DNA of 7,040 nt. Origin: Candidatus Eiseniibacteriota bacterium (GTDB taxonomy: Bacteria; Joyebacterota; Joyebacteria; Joyebacterales; Joyebacteraceae). The DNA lies in the NCBI GenBank assembly GCA_030610515.1, contig JAUWRQ010000050.1:1-7040 (forward strand). Reading direction: 5' to 3'. Both the position numbers and the translations under genes were made by a program. Below are positions 1 to 6,696 of the stretch, one piece after another. A model generated the notes under the pieces. It did no database searches and had not been told where the DNA came from. It worked only from the letters and a program-made list of their open reading frames with translations. Each line of letters starts with the position of its first letter. Position 1 is the first letter of the stretch.

Positions 1-492
1 CGCGCCGTCGAGCCGCTCGGCGGGCCAGGTTCCCCACCAACCGATAACACCCACCGGCCTGCCGGCGTCTGAGAGCGCCGTCCAGAGGGTTCCCACCGTT
101 CGTTCCTCGGGAACCAGGGGCGCCTCGACAACGTCGCCCCTATGCGAGATCTTCGTGCCCCCGATGCCCTGCTTCTCTGGAGTCACCCCGGTCACGAGCG
201 AAGTCCACACAATGCGCGGGTCGACTCCCTTGCCGAGCGTCTCGAACTCTCCCACGGCTCCCTCGGAAAAGAGCGCCGTCAGGTTCGGGAGCCTGTCTTC
301 GGACGAAAGCCGCTCCACGATCGACAGGTCGAGTCCCTCGACGCCCACGACCAGGAGAGACAGCGTGCCGGCCCTGGCGTCCACGGCAGGCCCAGCCTCT
401 TCGGCCACCGGAACTCTCTTCGACAGGAAGACCGCTGCCGAAGCAACCAGGATAACGGCCACGAGCACCATCAGGAGTCTGTCTGTTCTCAT
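1..492 (-). CDS. Alkaline phosphatase superfamily protein AP4, 3' end beyond window; active site looks degenerate
   Basis: This is the N-terminal 164 residues of a fourth paralog; the gene continues past the left edge. It starts at an ATG (490-492) with a strong ribosome binding site, 20 nt after the AP3 stop. Residues 6-24 form a hydrophobic segment with no Cys, so the protein is probably held by an uncleaved membrane anchor and is not a lipoprotein. The family pattern follows: LVVGVEGLD (48-55), RLPNL (67-71), RIVWTSLVTG (93-102), PEKQGI (105-110) and TWPAERLDG (155-163). Compared with AP1 to AP3, Glu52 replaces the metal-binding Asp of GIDG, Pro92 replaces the Ser nucleophile and Gln108 replaces the His of KHGI. 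The distance from residue 52 to residue 92 is 40, exactly as in AP1 and AP2, so the alignment does not depend on gaps. I infer a non-catalytic or altered protein. The remaining metal ligands lie outside the window, so this is not settled. Homology is clear; function is unknown. Confidence 0.85.
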   Translation of the reverse strand, partial: MRTDRLLMVLVAVILVASAAVFLSKRVPVAEEAGPAVDARAGTLSLLVVGVEGLDLSIVERLSSEDRLPNLTALFSEGAVGEFETLGKGVDPRIVWTSLVTGVTPEKQGIGGTKISHRGDVVEAPLVPEERTVGTLWTALSDAGRPVGVIGWWGTWPAERLDGA

Positions 493-497
493 GCGGG

Positions 498-503
498 CCC
501 TCC
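498..503 (-). promoter_or_regulatory. Ribosome binding site of AP4
   Basis: GGAGGG on the minus strand ends 5 nt before the ATG at 490-492, inside the 20-nt gap after AP3. It is one of the strongest Shine-Dalgarno matches in the window. It fixes the AP4 start and shows that the gene is set up for translation, although its active site looks damaged. Confidence 0.75.
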
Positions 504-512
504 GAAAGCGTT

Positions 513-1817
513 CTACTCGATGTACCCGAGCGAACGGAGTCGCTCCTTGATCTCATCATCCACGGGAGACTCGATGGGCTCCTCGGAACCGTCGTCCGAG
601 CCGTCGGGGCTCACTGCCTCGTAGGTTGCGACGGCGGCGACCTCGTGCGCCGACAGGAATCCCGCGTCGAGCGACTCGGTCAGGACGCGCCCGTCCATGT
701 CCTCCGCGACGGGCAGTCCGTAGAGCGTCAGAATGGTGGGCGCTATGTCCAGCACGCTCGGGTCATCGAGCTCCCGTCCCCCGACTATGTCCTTCCCCCA
801 AAGCACGATGAAGCCGGTCGGGTCGTGCATGGCGATGCCTATCGCGTACGAGTCCCCTCGCGGCTTTGGGCCGGAGTGACCGTGATCCGAAGTGACGATG
901 ACCGTCGTGTTCTCATCGGCGAGTTCCAAGAACTCGCCCAGCACGCGATCGGCGTCGTCGTAATATCGCTCGATTACCTCGCCGAACAGCTCGGTCTCAC
1001 GGTCGCTCACGGGAGCGCCGGTGCCCGGAAACGCGTCCACCCAGAAGTGATGGCACACGCCGTCGATGCCGCTCATGTAGACGGCGGTCAGGTCCGTCGG
1101 CCGGGAGCGGGCCATGCGCAAGCCTATCGCGCGCGACGTCTCGTCAACCGAGATGCAATTCCTGAGCGCCTTGACGCGCGCGTCGAACGGAGGCCCCGGC
1201 GGGACGTCTCCGGTCAGGAACCCGGCGACCCGCTCGTCCGCCACATCGTCGGCCCTGACGACCATCCCCATGATCTCTGAGGCCAGCTCCGGGGGATACG
1301 TCGTCGCCTCCTGCTCGCGGCCGGCCTGTTTCCAATCGAACTTGATGTAGTCGGAAACGAGGTAACCGTTGACCGGTTCCGCGGGCCACGTCACGAGCCA
1401 CATCACGACACCGACCGTGCGTCCGTTCTCACCGAGGATATCCCACAGCGTTCTCGCTTCGCGGAAGTTCGCGGTGAGAATCGCGCCCTCGCGACGTGAG
1501 CCTACCTTCGTCGTGAACCCCGTTATGCCGTGCTTCTCCGGCACCTTGCCCGTCGCGATGCTCGTCCAGATCATCGGCGACTCGAGGAACTCGAGAGAGC
1601 GCAACTCTCCCCAAGCCCCCTCGTCGATGAGTCTCGAGAAGTTCGGAAGCCTCCCTGACTCCATCATGGGACCCATGACGTCCCACTCGAGTCCGTCGAT
1701 TCCGAGAAGCAACATCTTGCGCTCGACGGGCTCCGTTGCCACGGGAGTGCAGGAAACGACGAGCGCCGCGACCGTCGCAAGGACTGCCACCGCGATGAAA
1801 CCGGTCCTAGCTCTCAT
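513..1817 (-). CDS. Alkaline phosphatase superfamily lipoprotein AP3 (type I phosphodiesterase/nucleotide pyrophosphatase-like)
   Basis: The product is 434 aa, a predicted secreted metal-dependent phosphoesterase of unknown substrate. A lipoprotein signal peptide occupies residues 1-22, with lipobox VVSC and lipidated Cys23. The catalytic domain begins at LLLGIDG (Asp41, metal) and continues with SPMIWTSIATG (Ser80 at the nucleophile position by alignment to NPP-type enzymes), KHGI (95-98), TWPAEPVNG (143-151), GIDGVCHHFW (Asp252 and His256, metal), TSDHG (Asp311 and His312, metal) and MHDP (His331, metal). APTILTLYGLPV and DMDG (359-376) close the domain. An acidic linker near 405-416 leads to a tail, SPVDDEIKERLRSLGYIE, also present in AP1. 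The ATG start is supported by a good ribosome binding site and by the signal peptide beginning there. The gene overlaps the AP2 stop by 11 nt and is followed 20 nt later by AP4, so it is probably co-translated in an operon. Family assignment is firm. Phosphodiesterase versus phosphomonoesterase or sulfatase-like chemistry cannot be decided from sequence. Confidence 0.93.
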   Translation of the reverse strand: MRARTGFIAVAVLATVAALVVSCTPVATEPVERKMLLLGIDGLEWDVMGPMMESGRLPNFSRLIDEGAWGELRSLEFLESPMIWTSIATGKVPEKHGITGFTTKVGSRREGAILTANFREARTLWDILGENGRTVGVVMWLVTWPAEPVNGYLVSDYIKFDWKQAGREQEATTYPPELASEIMGMVVRADDVADERVAGFLTGDVPPGPPFDARVKALRNCISVDETSRAIGLRMARSRPTDLTAVYMSGIDGVCHHFWVDAFPGTGAPVSDRETELFGEVIERYYDDADRVLGEFLELADENTTVIVTSDHGHSGPKPRGDSYAIGIAMHDPTGFIVLWGKDIVGGRELDDPSVLDIAPTILTLYGLPVAEDMDGRVLTESLDAGFLSAHEVAAVATYEAVSPDGSDDGSEEPIESPVDDEIKERLRSLGYIE

Positions 1818-3213
1818 CGAAGCTCCCTTCAGGTGTCTCGTAGGTGTCTATGGACCTCACGGGATGGTCTGCGAGGAACGACTCGGTCACCGCGTCAGTG
1901 ATGGGTTCCCCGTCCATGTCGGCGGCGACGGGCAGTCCGAAGAGAGTCAGGATGGTGGGCGTGATGTCGCGAACGCTCTGTTCGTCGATCCGCACGCCCC
2001 GGCGCACGTCGTCACCCGCCATCACGAGTATGCCGACCGGACCGTGATCCCTGATCCCGCCGGGACGCCTTCCCGGCTTCGGGCCCTCGAATCCGTGGTC
2101 GGAGCAGACGATGACCGTTCCGCCGTCGCCGAAGTCGGAGAGCAGTTGCCCCAGCATCTCGTCGGCGTACTCGTAGTAGCGCTCGACGGTCCTCGCGAAC
2201 GCGGCCTCCTCCGATCGTGAGACCGCAAACCCCACCTTGCCTCTGTGCGCGGCCGCCCAAAACTTGTGGCTTGCCGTGTCGACGCCTCTCAGATAGACGA
2301 ACGTCGCGTCGGGACGACGCCTCGTCATGAGATGTCTCGCCGCCGCGAGGAACGTCCGATCCCCCGCGTGCAGCCCCTTCAGGGCCTCGACCGTCGCGTC
2401 TATGCTGGAGAGCCCGTTCATCTCAACGAGCATTTCCTCGAGCGGCAGCCCCTGGATCTCTTCGGGCGACATGACCGTGTCGAGGTCCGCGAATCTGGCC
2501 ACGTCTTCCTTGGTCACGCCGTCGGGCGAAAGCCTCAGGGGCTCGATCTCCTCGAGGAGCTCATCCGGATACGTCAGGTGTTCCGGAAGCGGCCGCCCGG
2601 GCTTCGGCCCGTGGCGGAAATAGTCCGTGACCATGCTCCCGTTGACCGGTTCGGCGGGCCAGCTGATGAGCCATCCAACAACCGCGACGGTCCAACCCTC
2701 GCTGCCGAGGATGTCCCAGACGGTTCGCGCCGTCCGAGTGTTGCTCGTCATGAGCCTGCCGCTCCCGGAGTCCACGTAGTCGCCGATGCCGTGCTTGCGA
2801 GGGAGCTTCCCGGTCGCAATCGTCGTCCATATGGTCGGCGACTTCTCCTTCGGCTCGAGCGAGCGCAGACCGCACGACGCACCCTCGTCAATGAGCCGCG
2901 CCAGATTCGGAAGCCGACCCTCGGCGATCATGGGCTCGATGACGCTCCACTCCGCGCCGTCTATGCCCACGAGCAGGAGCCTCCTCCCGACCCTTCCACT
3001 CTGTCCGCAGCCCTGCCCGGCGACAAGCACGGCGATCGCCATGACGAGTGCCACAAGGGTCACGGGTCGCAGCAGGCGCTCTCTGACGAGCGCTACGAGG
3101 GCCGCGCGTGGCGTCAGACGCTCTCTGACGAGCGCTACGAGAGCCGCGCGTGACCCGCGCCCGGGACGCTCGCTCACGTTCACCGCGCTTGGTGGGAACT
3201 CGTACGGGTTCAC
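1807..3213 (-). CDS. Membrane-anchored alkaline phosphatase superfamily enzyme AP2 with N-terminal tandem repeat
   Basis: The product is 468 aa from a GTG start that overlaps the AP1 stop as GTGA. The first 20 or so residues are polar. Then come two near-identical 14-residue units (22-35 and 36-49, each with RAALVALVRERL) and a hydrophobic segment (50-66) that resembles a third unit. The sequence before Cys69 (AGQGC) is a poor lipobox, so I expect a membrane anchor or ordinary signal peptide where AP1 and AP3 have lipidation signals. The catalytic domain is intact: LLVGIDG (Asp85), KSPTIWTTIATG (Ser125 nucleophile position), KHGI (140-143), SWPAEPVNG (184-192), GVDTASHKFW (Asp312, His316), CSDHG (Asp372, His373) and DHGP (His390), then DITPTILTLFGLPV and DMDG (416-435). 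The stretch from WPAEPVNG to Asp312 is the longest of the three complete paralogs. The protein stops soon after DTYET and lacks the SLGYIE tail. The start is uncertain: only a weak TGGGGT precedes the GTG, and in-frame GTG codons at residues 11 and 13 are alternatives. The substrate is unknown. Confidence 0.92.
   Translation of the reverse strand: MNPYEFPPSAVNVSERPGRGSRAALVALVRERLTPRAALVALVRERLLRPVTLVALVMAIAVLVAGQGCGQSGRVGRRLLLVGIDGAEWSVIEPMIAEGRLPNLARLIDEGASCGLRSLEPKEKSPTIWTTIATGKLPRKHGIGDYVDSGSGRLMTSNTRTARTVWDILGSEGWTVAVVGWLISWPAEPVNGSMVTDYFRHGPKPGRPLPEHLTYPDELLEEIEPLRLSPDGVTKEDVARFADLDTVMSPEEIQGLPLEEMLVEMNGLSSIDATVEALKGLHAGDRTFLAAARHLMTRRRPDATFVYLRGVDTASHKFWAAAHRGKVGFAVSRSEEAAFARTVERYYEYADEMLGQLLSDFGDGGTVIVCSDHGFEGPKPGRRPGGIRDHGPVGILVMAGDDVRRGVRIDEQSVRDITPTILTLFGLPVAADMDGEPITDAVTESFLADHPVRSIDTYETPEGSFDES
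1823..1829 (-). promoter_or_regulatory. Ribosome binding site of AP3, inside the end of AP2
   Basis: AAGGGAG on the minus strand lies 5 nt before the ATG at 1815-1817 and is embedded in the last codons of AP2. Together with the 11-nt overlap it argues for translational coupling of AP2 and AP3, and it supports this start. Confidence 0.65.
3025..3152 (-). repeat. 42-bp in-frame tandem repeat in the 5' end of AP2
   Basis: Two 34-bp stretches, 3077-3110 and 3119-3152, differ at a single base (gaggg versus gagag) and recur with a period of 42 bp. A third unit, about 3035-3068, keeps the phase and matches at about 22 of 34 positions, including TGACGAG. In protein this gives two copies of RAALVALVRERL plus two residues, followed by PVTLVALV in the membrane segment. 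Each of the two good copies contains a short inverted repeat, GCGCTC or CGCTC then 6 nt then GAGCG(C), for example 3076-3081 with 3088-3093. Such a hairpin could promote slippage. The period is a multiple of three, so copy-number change keeps the frame. Confidence 0.9.
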
Positions 3214-4538
3214 TCGATGTACCCCAGCGATTTCAGCCTCTCCAGGATCTCGTCATCCACGGGGGACTCCACGGGCTCCGCGTCGGTCGGCTCCCGCACC
3301 GCTTCTCCCGTCTCGTACGTATCTGTGAATCGTATCGGATGGCGCCTGAGCTGCTCCTCGGAGATGAGATCTTCGAGGACGAATCCGTCCATGTCTCTAC
3401 CGACCGGCTCTCCGAGGAGCGCGAGCACGGTTGGAGTCATGTCGAAGACGCTCGCGTCGCTCAGGACGGCGCCGGGTCTGATGCCGGGACCGGCGGCAAC
3501 GAGGACGCCGACCGGGCGGTGCATCCAGATCCCGAGCTTGAGTCCGCTCGGCAACCGATAAGGCCCGCGGAATCCGTGGTCGGAGCACAGGATGATCGTG
3601 GAATCGTCGTCCACGCGGTCCAGTATCTCCCCGATCAGGACGTCCATCCTCTCGTAGTAGCGGGGGATCACGTCCGAGCACGCTTCCACGACATCTGGGT
3701 CCATCAGCACGTCCAGGCTGGTCGGATCCATGGGACCCCAGAAAAAGTGCGACGAGACGTCCACGCCGTTCAGGTAGACGGCGAAGAAATCCGGCTGCTC
3801 GCGGGAATCGAGCAGATACCTAGCTACCCCGCGAACGGTCTCGTCGTTACCGTAGATGTCGCGGAACGTGAGCACCGCACTCTGAAGGGATCGCGAAAGA
3901 TCGTCGCTCAGGATGTCGCCGTTGAAGAACGGGGTGAACTCCGCGTCCTCCACATCGGCTATGGGCCTGGCGTGTGGAGCAAGCTCCGCGTGCAGCTCGT
4001 CGGGGTAGGTGACCTCGGGGACCGGACTGAACCCATCCTCCGGCCGGTAGACGATCCTGTCGGTGACGTTGTAGCCGTTCACCGGTCTAGCCGGCCACGA
4101 TACCATCCAGTTGACGACGCCGACCGTGTAGCCCTTCTCGGACAGGATGTCCCAGATGGCCCTGGCTCGCCAGCCGTTGGAGTTGAAAAGCGGCGCCTCG
4201 TCCATTCCCCGCACGAAGTCGGAGATGCCGTGCTTCCGCGGTCCCTTACCGGTGGCGATGGTCGTCCAGATGATGGGCGATTTCATGACGGGTTCCAGCG
4301 AACGAAGATCGGCGCGGACGCCCCGCTCGATGAGCCCCGCGATGTTGGGAAGCTTGCCCTCCTCGAGAAGAGGGTCGGCGATCCGCCAATCCATGCCGTC
4401 GATACCCAGCACCACCACCTTGCTGACCGGGATTCCCCCGTCCCCTCCGCATCCCCCGGCGCACGCCGCTACCACCGACGCAAGCGCGAGGGCGGCAACC
4501 AACCGGCGAGCGCGAACCGTTCTCGGATGTCCTGGCAT
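3210..4538 (-). CDS. Alkaline phosphatase superfamily lipoprotein AP1 (type I phosphodiesterase/nucleotide pyrophosphatase-like)
   Basis: The product is 442 aa, first gene of the paralog array and 82 nt downstream of glyS. An Arg-rich n-region and hydrophobic core (residues 6-25) end in lipobox VAAC with lipidated Cys26, then a Gly-rich linker. The catalytic domain shows VVVLGIDG (Asp47, metal), KSPIIWTTIATG (Ser87 at the nucleophile position), RKHGI (101-105), SWPARPVNG (147-155), NGVDVSSHFFW (Asp260, His264), CSDHG (Asp320, His321) and MHRPVG (His340), then DMTPTVLALLGEPV and DMDG (366-385). The C-terminus, SPVDDEILERLKSLGYIE, nearly repeats that of AP3. I chose the ATG at 4536-4538 because the signal peptide begins there. 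The frame is open upstream to a GTG at 4652, but that would add 38 polar residues and overlap glyS. The best ribosome binding site, GGAGGT, is 13 nt away, which is long. The stop overlaps the AP2 start by 4 nt, so the two are probably translationally coupled. It is likely an envelope phosphoesterase; the substrate is unknown. Confidence 0.92.
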   Translation of the reverse strand: MPGHPRTVRARRLVAALALASVVAACAGGCGGDGGIPVSKVVVLGIDGMDWRIADPLLEEGKLPNIAGLIERGVRADLRSLEPVMKSPIIWTTIATGKGPRKHGISDFVRGMDEAPLFNSNGWRARAIWDILSEKGYTVGVVNWMVSWPARPVNGYNVTDRIVYRPEDGFSPVPEVTYPDELHAELAPHARPIADVEDAEFTPFFNGDILSDDLSRSLQSAVLTFRDIYGNDETVRGVARYLLDSREQPDFFAVYLNGVDVSSHFFWGPMDPTSLDVLMDPDVVEACSDVIPRYYERMDVLIGEILDRVDDDSTIILCSDHGFRGPYRLPSGLKLGIWMHRPVGVLVAAGPGIRPGAVLSDASVFDMTPTVLALLGEPVGRDMDGFVLEDLISEEQLRRHPIRFTDTYETGEAVREPTDAEPVESPVDDEILERLKSLGYIE

Positions 4539-4551
4539 CGGTGTTCTCGCG

Positions 4552-4557
4552 ACCTCC
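4552..4557 (-). promoter_or_regulatory. Candidate ribosome binding site of AP1, with long spacing
   Basis: GGAGGT on the minus strand is a perfect anti-Shine-Dalgarno match, but 13 nt separate it from the ATG at 4536-4538, more than the usual 5 to 9. No in-frame ATG, GTG or TTG lies nearer to it. AP1 may therefore be translated less efficiently than its neighbours, or the spacing may be tolerated. Confidence 0.45.
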
Positions 4558-4598
4558 GCCTTAGCGCCACAGCACTCGTTCAACGTCTCATTCGCCCG

Positions 4599-4615
4599 GA
4601 GCGCGTGCCGCGCTC
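4599..4615 (-). other. GC-rich hairpin in the 82-nt glyS-AP1 gap
   Basis: A perfect 7-bp inverted repeat with a 3-nt loop (GAGCGCG GCA CGCGCTC in the transcript) begins 5 nt after the glyS stop. No U-tract follows, so it is not a standard intrinsic terminator. It could stabilise the 3' end of a processed glyQS message or cause partial termination before the phosphoesterase genes. In DNA this GC-rich a short palindrome may also arise by chance. The rest of the gap (4539-4620) shows no convincing promoter. Confidence 0.4.
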
Positions 4616-4620
4616 GCGCG

Positions 4621-6696
4621 TCACTCCGTCTCCTCTCCCTCGAGCACGACACGACCGAAGTCGGCCATCCGGAAGAAGAGCTCCCTGACCGCGGACAAGA
4701 GACCGAGCCTCGCGCTTCGCGCGAACTCGTCGTCCACCATGACCATCACGTCGTCGAAAAACGTGTCGATCGCCCCGCGCAGAGAGAGCAGACCCGACAC
4801 CCCGCCGTCGAGATCGGAGCGTGCGATCGCGTCGTCCACCTCGGTAGCCACGCGGGCCCGCTCGCGCTCGAGCGCCACGGCCGACGGTTCCACGAGCTTC
4901 CCGGGAGCGTGTTCGTACCCGCTCTGACCTTTCAGGATATTGCTCACCCGTCGGATGCTCACGACGAGCCCTTCGAAATCCGCGTTCTCCCGGAAATGCG
5001 TGAGCGCCGTGAGACGTGGCCGCACTCCGGAGAGATCGCGGAGCGACGTCTCGAGCACGGCGTCCACCAGATCGTAGCTGAACCCCACGTCTATGTAGAA
5101 GGCGCGGGCGCGACCCCGCACGAATCCGAGCACCGAGTCGATGAGCTCTGAGGCCGTCCCGGCGGCCCCGTGACCCTCGGCCGCCGCGAGCAGAAGCTCG
5201 TCGAGGGGGAGGGCCAGGCCCTTCTCGTCTATCATGCGGACCAGGCCGATGGCCTGCCGCCTCAGGGCGTACGGGTCCTGAGACCCGGTGGGCACGAGCC
5301 CCGCCGAGAAACAGCCGACGATCGAGTCGGCTCTGTCCGCGATACTCACGATGGTTCCCGCATCAGTCGAGGGCAAGTCGTCGCCGGCGAAGCGAGGAAG
5401 GTAATGCTCGTAGATGGCCGTACCTACGGCTGAGGGCTCCCCCGAAGCGGCCGCGTACTCGCGCCCCATCGTCCCCTGGAGCTCGGTGAACTCCTTCCCG
5501 TCCCTCACCATCTCCGTCACGAGGTCGGCCTTCGCCAGGCGCGCCGCGCGCGCGGCCACGTCGCCCTCGGGACTCCCGAGGCGCTCCGCGAGCAGGCGCG
5601 CGAGTCTCTCGAGGCGCTCGGTCTTGTCGAAAAGCGACCCCAGGCCTTCGAGCCAGACCACGTTACGCAGAGCCTCCACCTTGTCCGAGAGTGGGGTCCT
5701 CGTATCCTCCACCCAGTAGAACGCGGCGTCGTCCAGGCGCGACTCGAGCACTCGCTCGTTGCCTCCACGTATCGCCGCGATGTGGTCGGGCGGCGCGTTG
5801 GCCACGCAGAGGAAGTTCGGAAGAAGCGATCCGTCGTCTGATTCCACAGCGAAGTAGCGCTGGTGCCCCTTCATCGCCGCGACGACGACGTCCCTGGGAA
5901 GTTCAAGGAACCGCTCGTCGAATCGCCCGACGAAGATCGTCGGGTACTCGACGAGGAACGTCACCTCGTCCAGGAGTTCCTCGTCGGCGACGGCTCTCCC
6001 TCCACACTTCGCCGTCGCGGTCCGCTCGAGCGCCTTCGCGATGAAGGCCTTGCGACGCTCGTGGTCGACGATGACCATGTTGTCCGCGAGCACGCTCTCG
6101 TAATCGGCAGCACCCAACACCGTGTGTGGCCCCGGCGAGTGGAACCTGAGGCCCTCGGTCTCGTTGCCCGCCCTAACGCCCGCGTACTCCATGTCGAGCA
6201 CGTTCTCGCCGAGCATGGCGACCAGCCAGCGGATCGGCCGCGCGAATCTCGTGCCGGCGCCCCAGCGCATCGTCTTGGGGAACGTGATCGAGTCGGTGGC
6301 CGCGCGCAGGCAGTCGGGAAGTACGTCCGCCGCTGGACGACCCTCATCGAGGATCGTGACCTGTACGTAGTCATCGACGACGGTGAGCTTCGAGACGTCG
6401 ACGCCCTGGGACTTGGCGAACCCCGTGGCGGCCTTCGTCGGTGCGCCGTCGTCCCCGAACGCTATCTTGGCCGGAGGCCCCGTCACGACCCGCTCGAGCT
6501 CCTCCTGCGAGTCGGCTAGGTTCGTCACGATGACGGCGAGCCTCCTGGGTGTGGCAAGCACGCGAATCGAGTCGAACTCGAGCCGCGCGGCGGTGAGGCT
6601 CTCGGCGACGCCTCTCCCGAGTCCTTCGATGGCTCGGGGAACGTAGGGGGCGGGAAGCTCCTCCACGCCGATCTCGAAGAGAAGGTCCCTAGGCAT
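4621..6696 (-). CDS. glyS: Glycyl-tRNA synthetase beta subunit
   Basis: The product is 691 aa, the normal size for GlyS (about 690 aa). With GlyQ it forms the alpha2beta2 enzyme that charges tRNA-Gly in the cytoplasm; the alpha subunit carries the aminoacylation site and the beta subunit supplies most tRNA recognition. Family landmarks appear in order: LLFEIGVEELP (5-15), ATPRRLAV (48-55), FPKTMRWG (139-146), FARPIRWLVAMLG (151-163), KGHQRYFAV (276-284), GNERVLESRLDDAAFYW (312-328), and then GTMGREYA, EHYLPRFAGDDLP, SIADRADSIVG and PTGSQDPYALRRQA of the central HD-like region. The C-terminal DALR-type anticodon-binding region includes FFDDVMVM. The ATG at 6694-6696 is preferred: it has an excellent ribosome binding site and puts the conserved N-terminus at the usual distance. 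A GTG at 6712-6714 would begin just upstream of and read through that site. The start overlaps the end of glyQ by 8 nt. No frameshift or missing block was noticed. Confidence 0.98.
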   Translation of the reverse strand: MPRDLLFEIGVEELPAPYVPRAIEGLGRGVAESLTAARLEFDSIRVLATPRRLAVIVTNLADSQEELERVVTGPPAKIAFGDDGAPTKAATGFAKSQGVDVSKLTVVDDYVQVTILDEGRPAADVLPDCLRAATDSITFPKTMRWGAGTRFARPIRWLVAMLGENVLDMEYAGVRAGNETEGLRFHSPGPHTVLGAADYESVLADNMVIVDHERRKAFIAKALERTATAKCGGRAVADEELLDEVTFLVEYPTIFVGRFDERFLELPRDVVVAAMKGHQRYFAVESDDGSLLPNFLCVANAPPDHIAAIRGGNERVLESRLDDAAFYWVEDTRTPLSDKVEALRNVVWLEGLGSLFDKTERLERLARLLAERLGSPEGDVAARAARLAKADLVTEMVRDGKEFTELQGTMGREYAAASGEPSAVGTAIYEHYLPRFAGDDLPSTDAGTIVSIADRADSIVGCFSAGLVPTGSQDPYALRRQAIGLVRMIDEKGLALPLDELLLAAAEGHGAAGTASELIDSVLGFVRGRARAFYIDVGFSYDLVDAVLETSLRDLSGVRPRLTALTHFRENADFEGLVVSIRRVSNILKGQSGYEHAPGKLVEPSAVALERERARVATEVDDAIARSDLDGGVSGLLSLRGAIDTFFDDVMVMVDDEFARSARLGLLSAVRELFFRMADFGRVVLEGEETE

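Noticed and set aside
3025..3152. Repeat considered as a CRISPR-like array or mobile element end
   Set aside because: The repeats are in frame inside a coding region, have an 8-nt gap and no spacers of uniform unique sequence, and no transposase is nearby.
2245..3153. A 302-codon plus-strand open frame opposite AP2, and similar ones opposite AP3 and glyS (for example 645-1280, 1369-2220, 5863-6519)
   Set aside because: Arg-, Pro- and Ala-rich translations without motifs, fully covered by well-supported minus-strand genes.
4560..4600. A possible promoter in the glyS-AP1 gap (TTGAAC followed by TAAGGC on the minus strand)
   Set aside because: Spacing is about 14 nt and the second box is poor; such matches are expected by chance.
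4599..4615. Hairpin considered as an intrinsic terminator of glyQS
   Set aside because: No run of U follows the stem, and the downstream genes otherwise look like a continuation of the operon.
4536..4652. Longer AP1 from a GTG at 4650-4652
   Set aside because: It would put 38 polar residues before the lipoprotein signal peptide and overlap glyS by 32 nt.
3150..4688. A 512-codon open frame on the plus strand covering AP1
   Set aside because: It lies opposite a gene with complete family motifs, has no recognisable domain, and is what GC-rich codon bias produces on the opposite strand.
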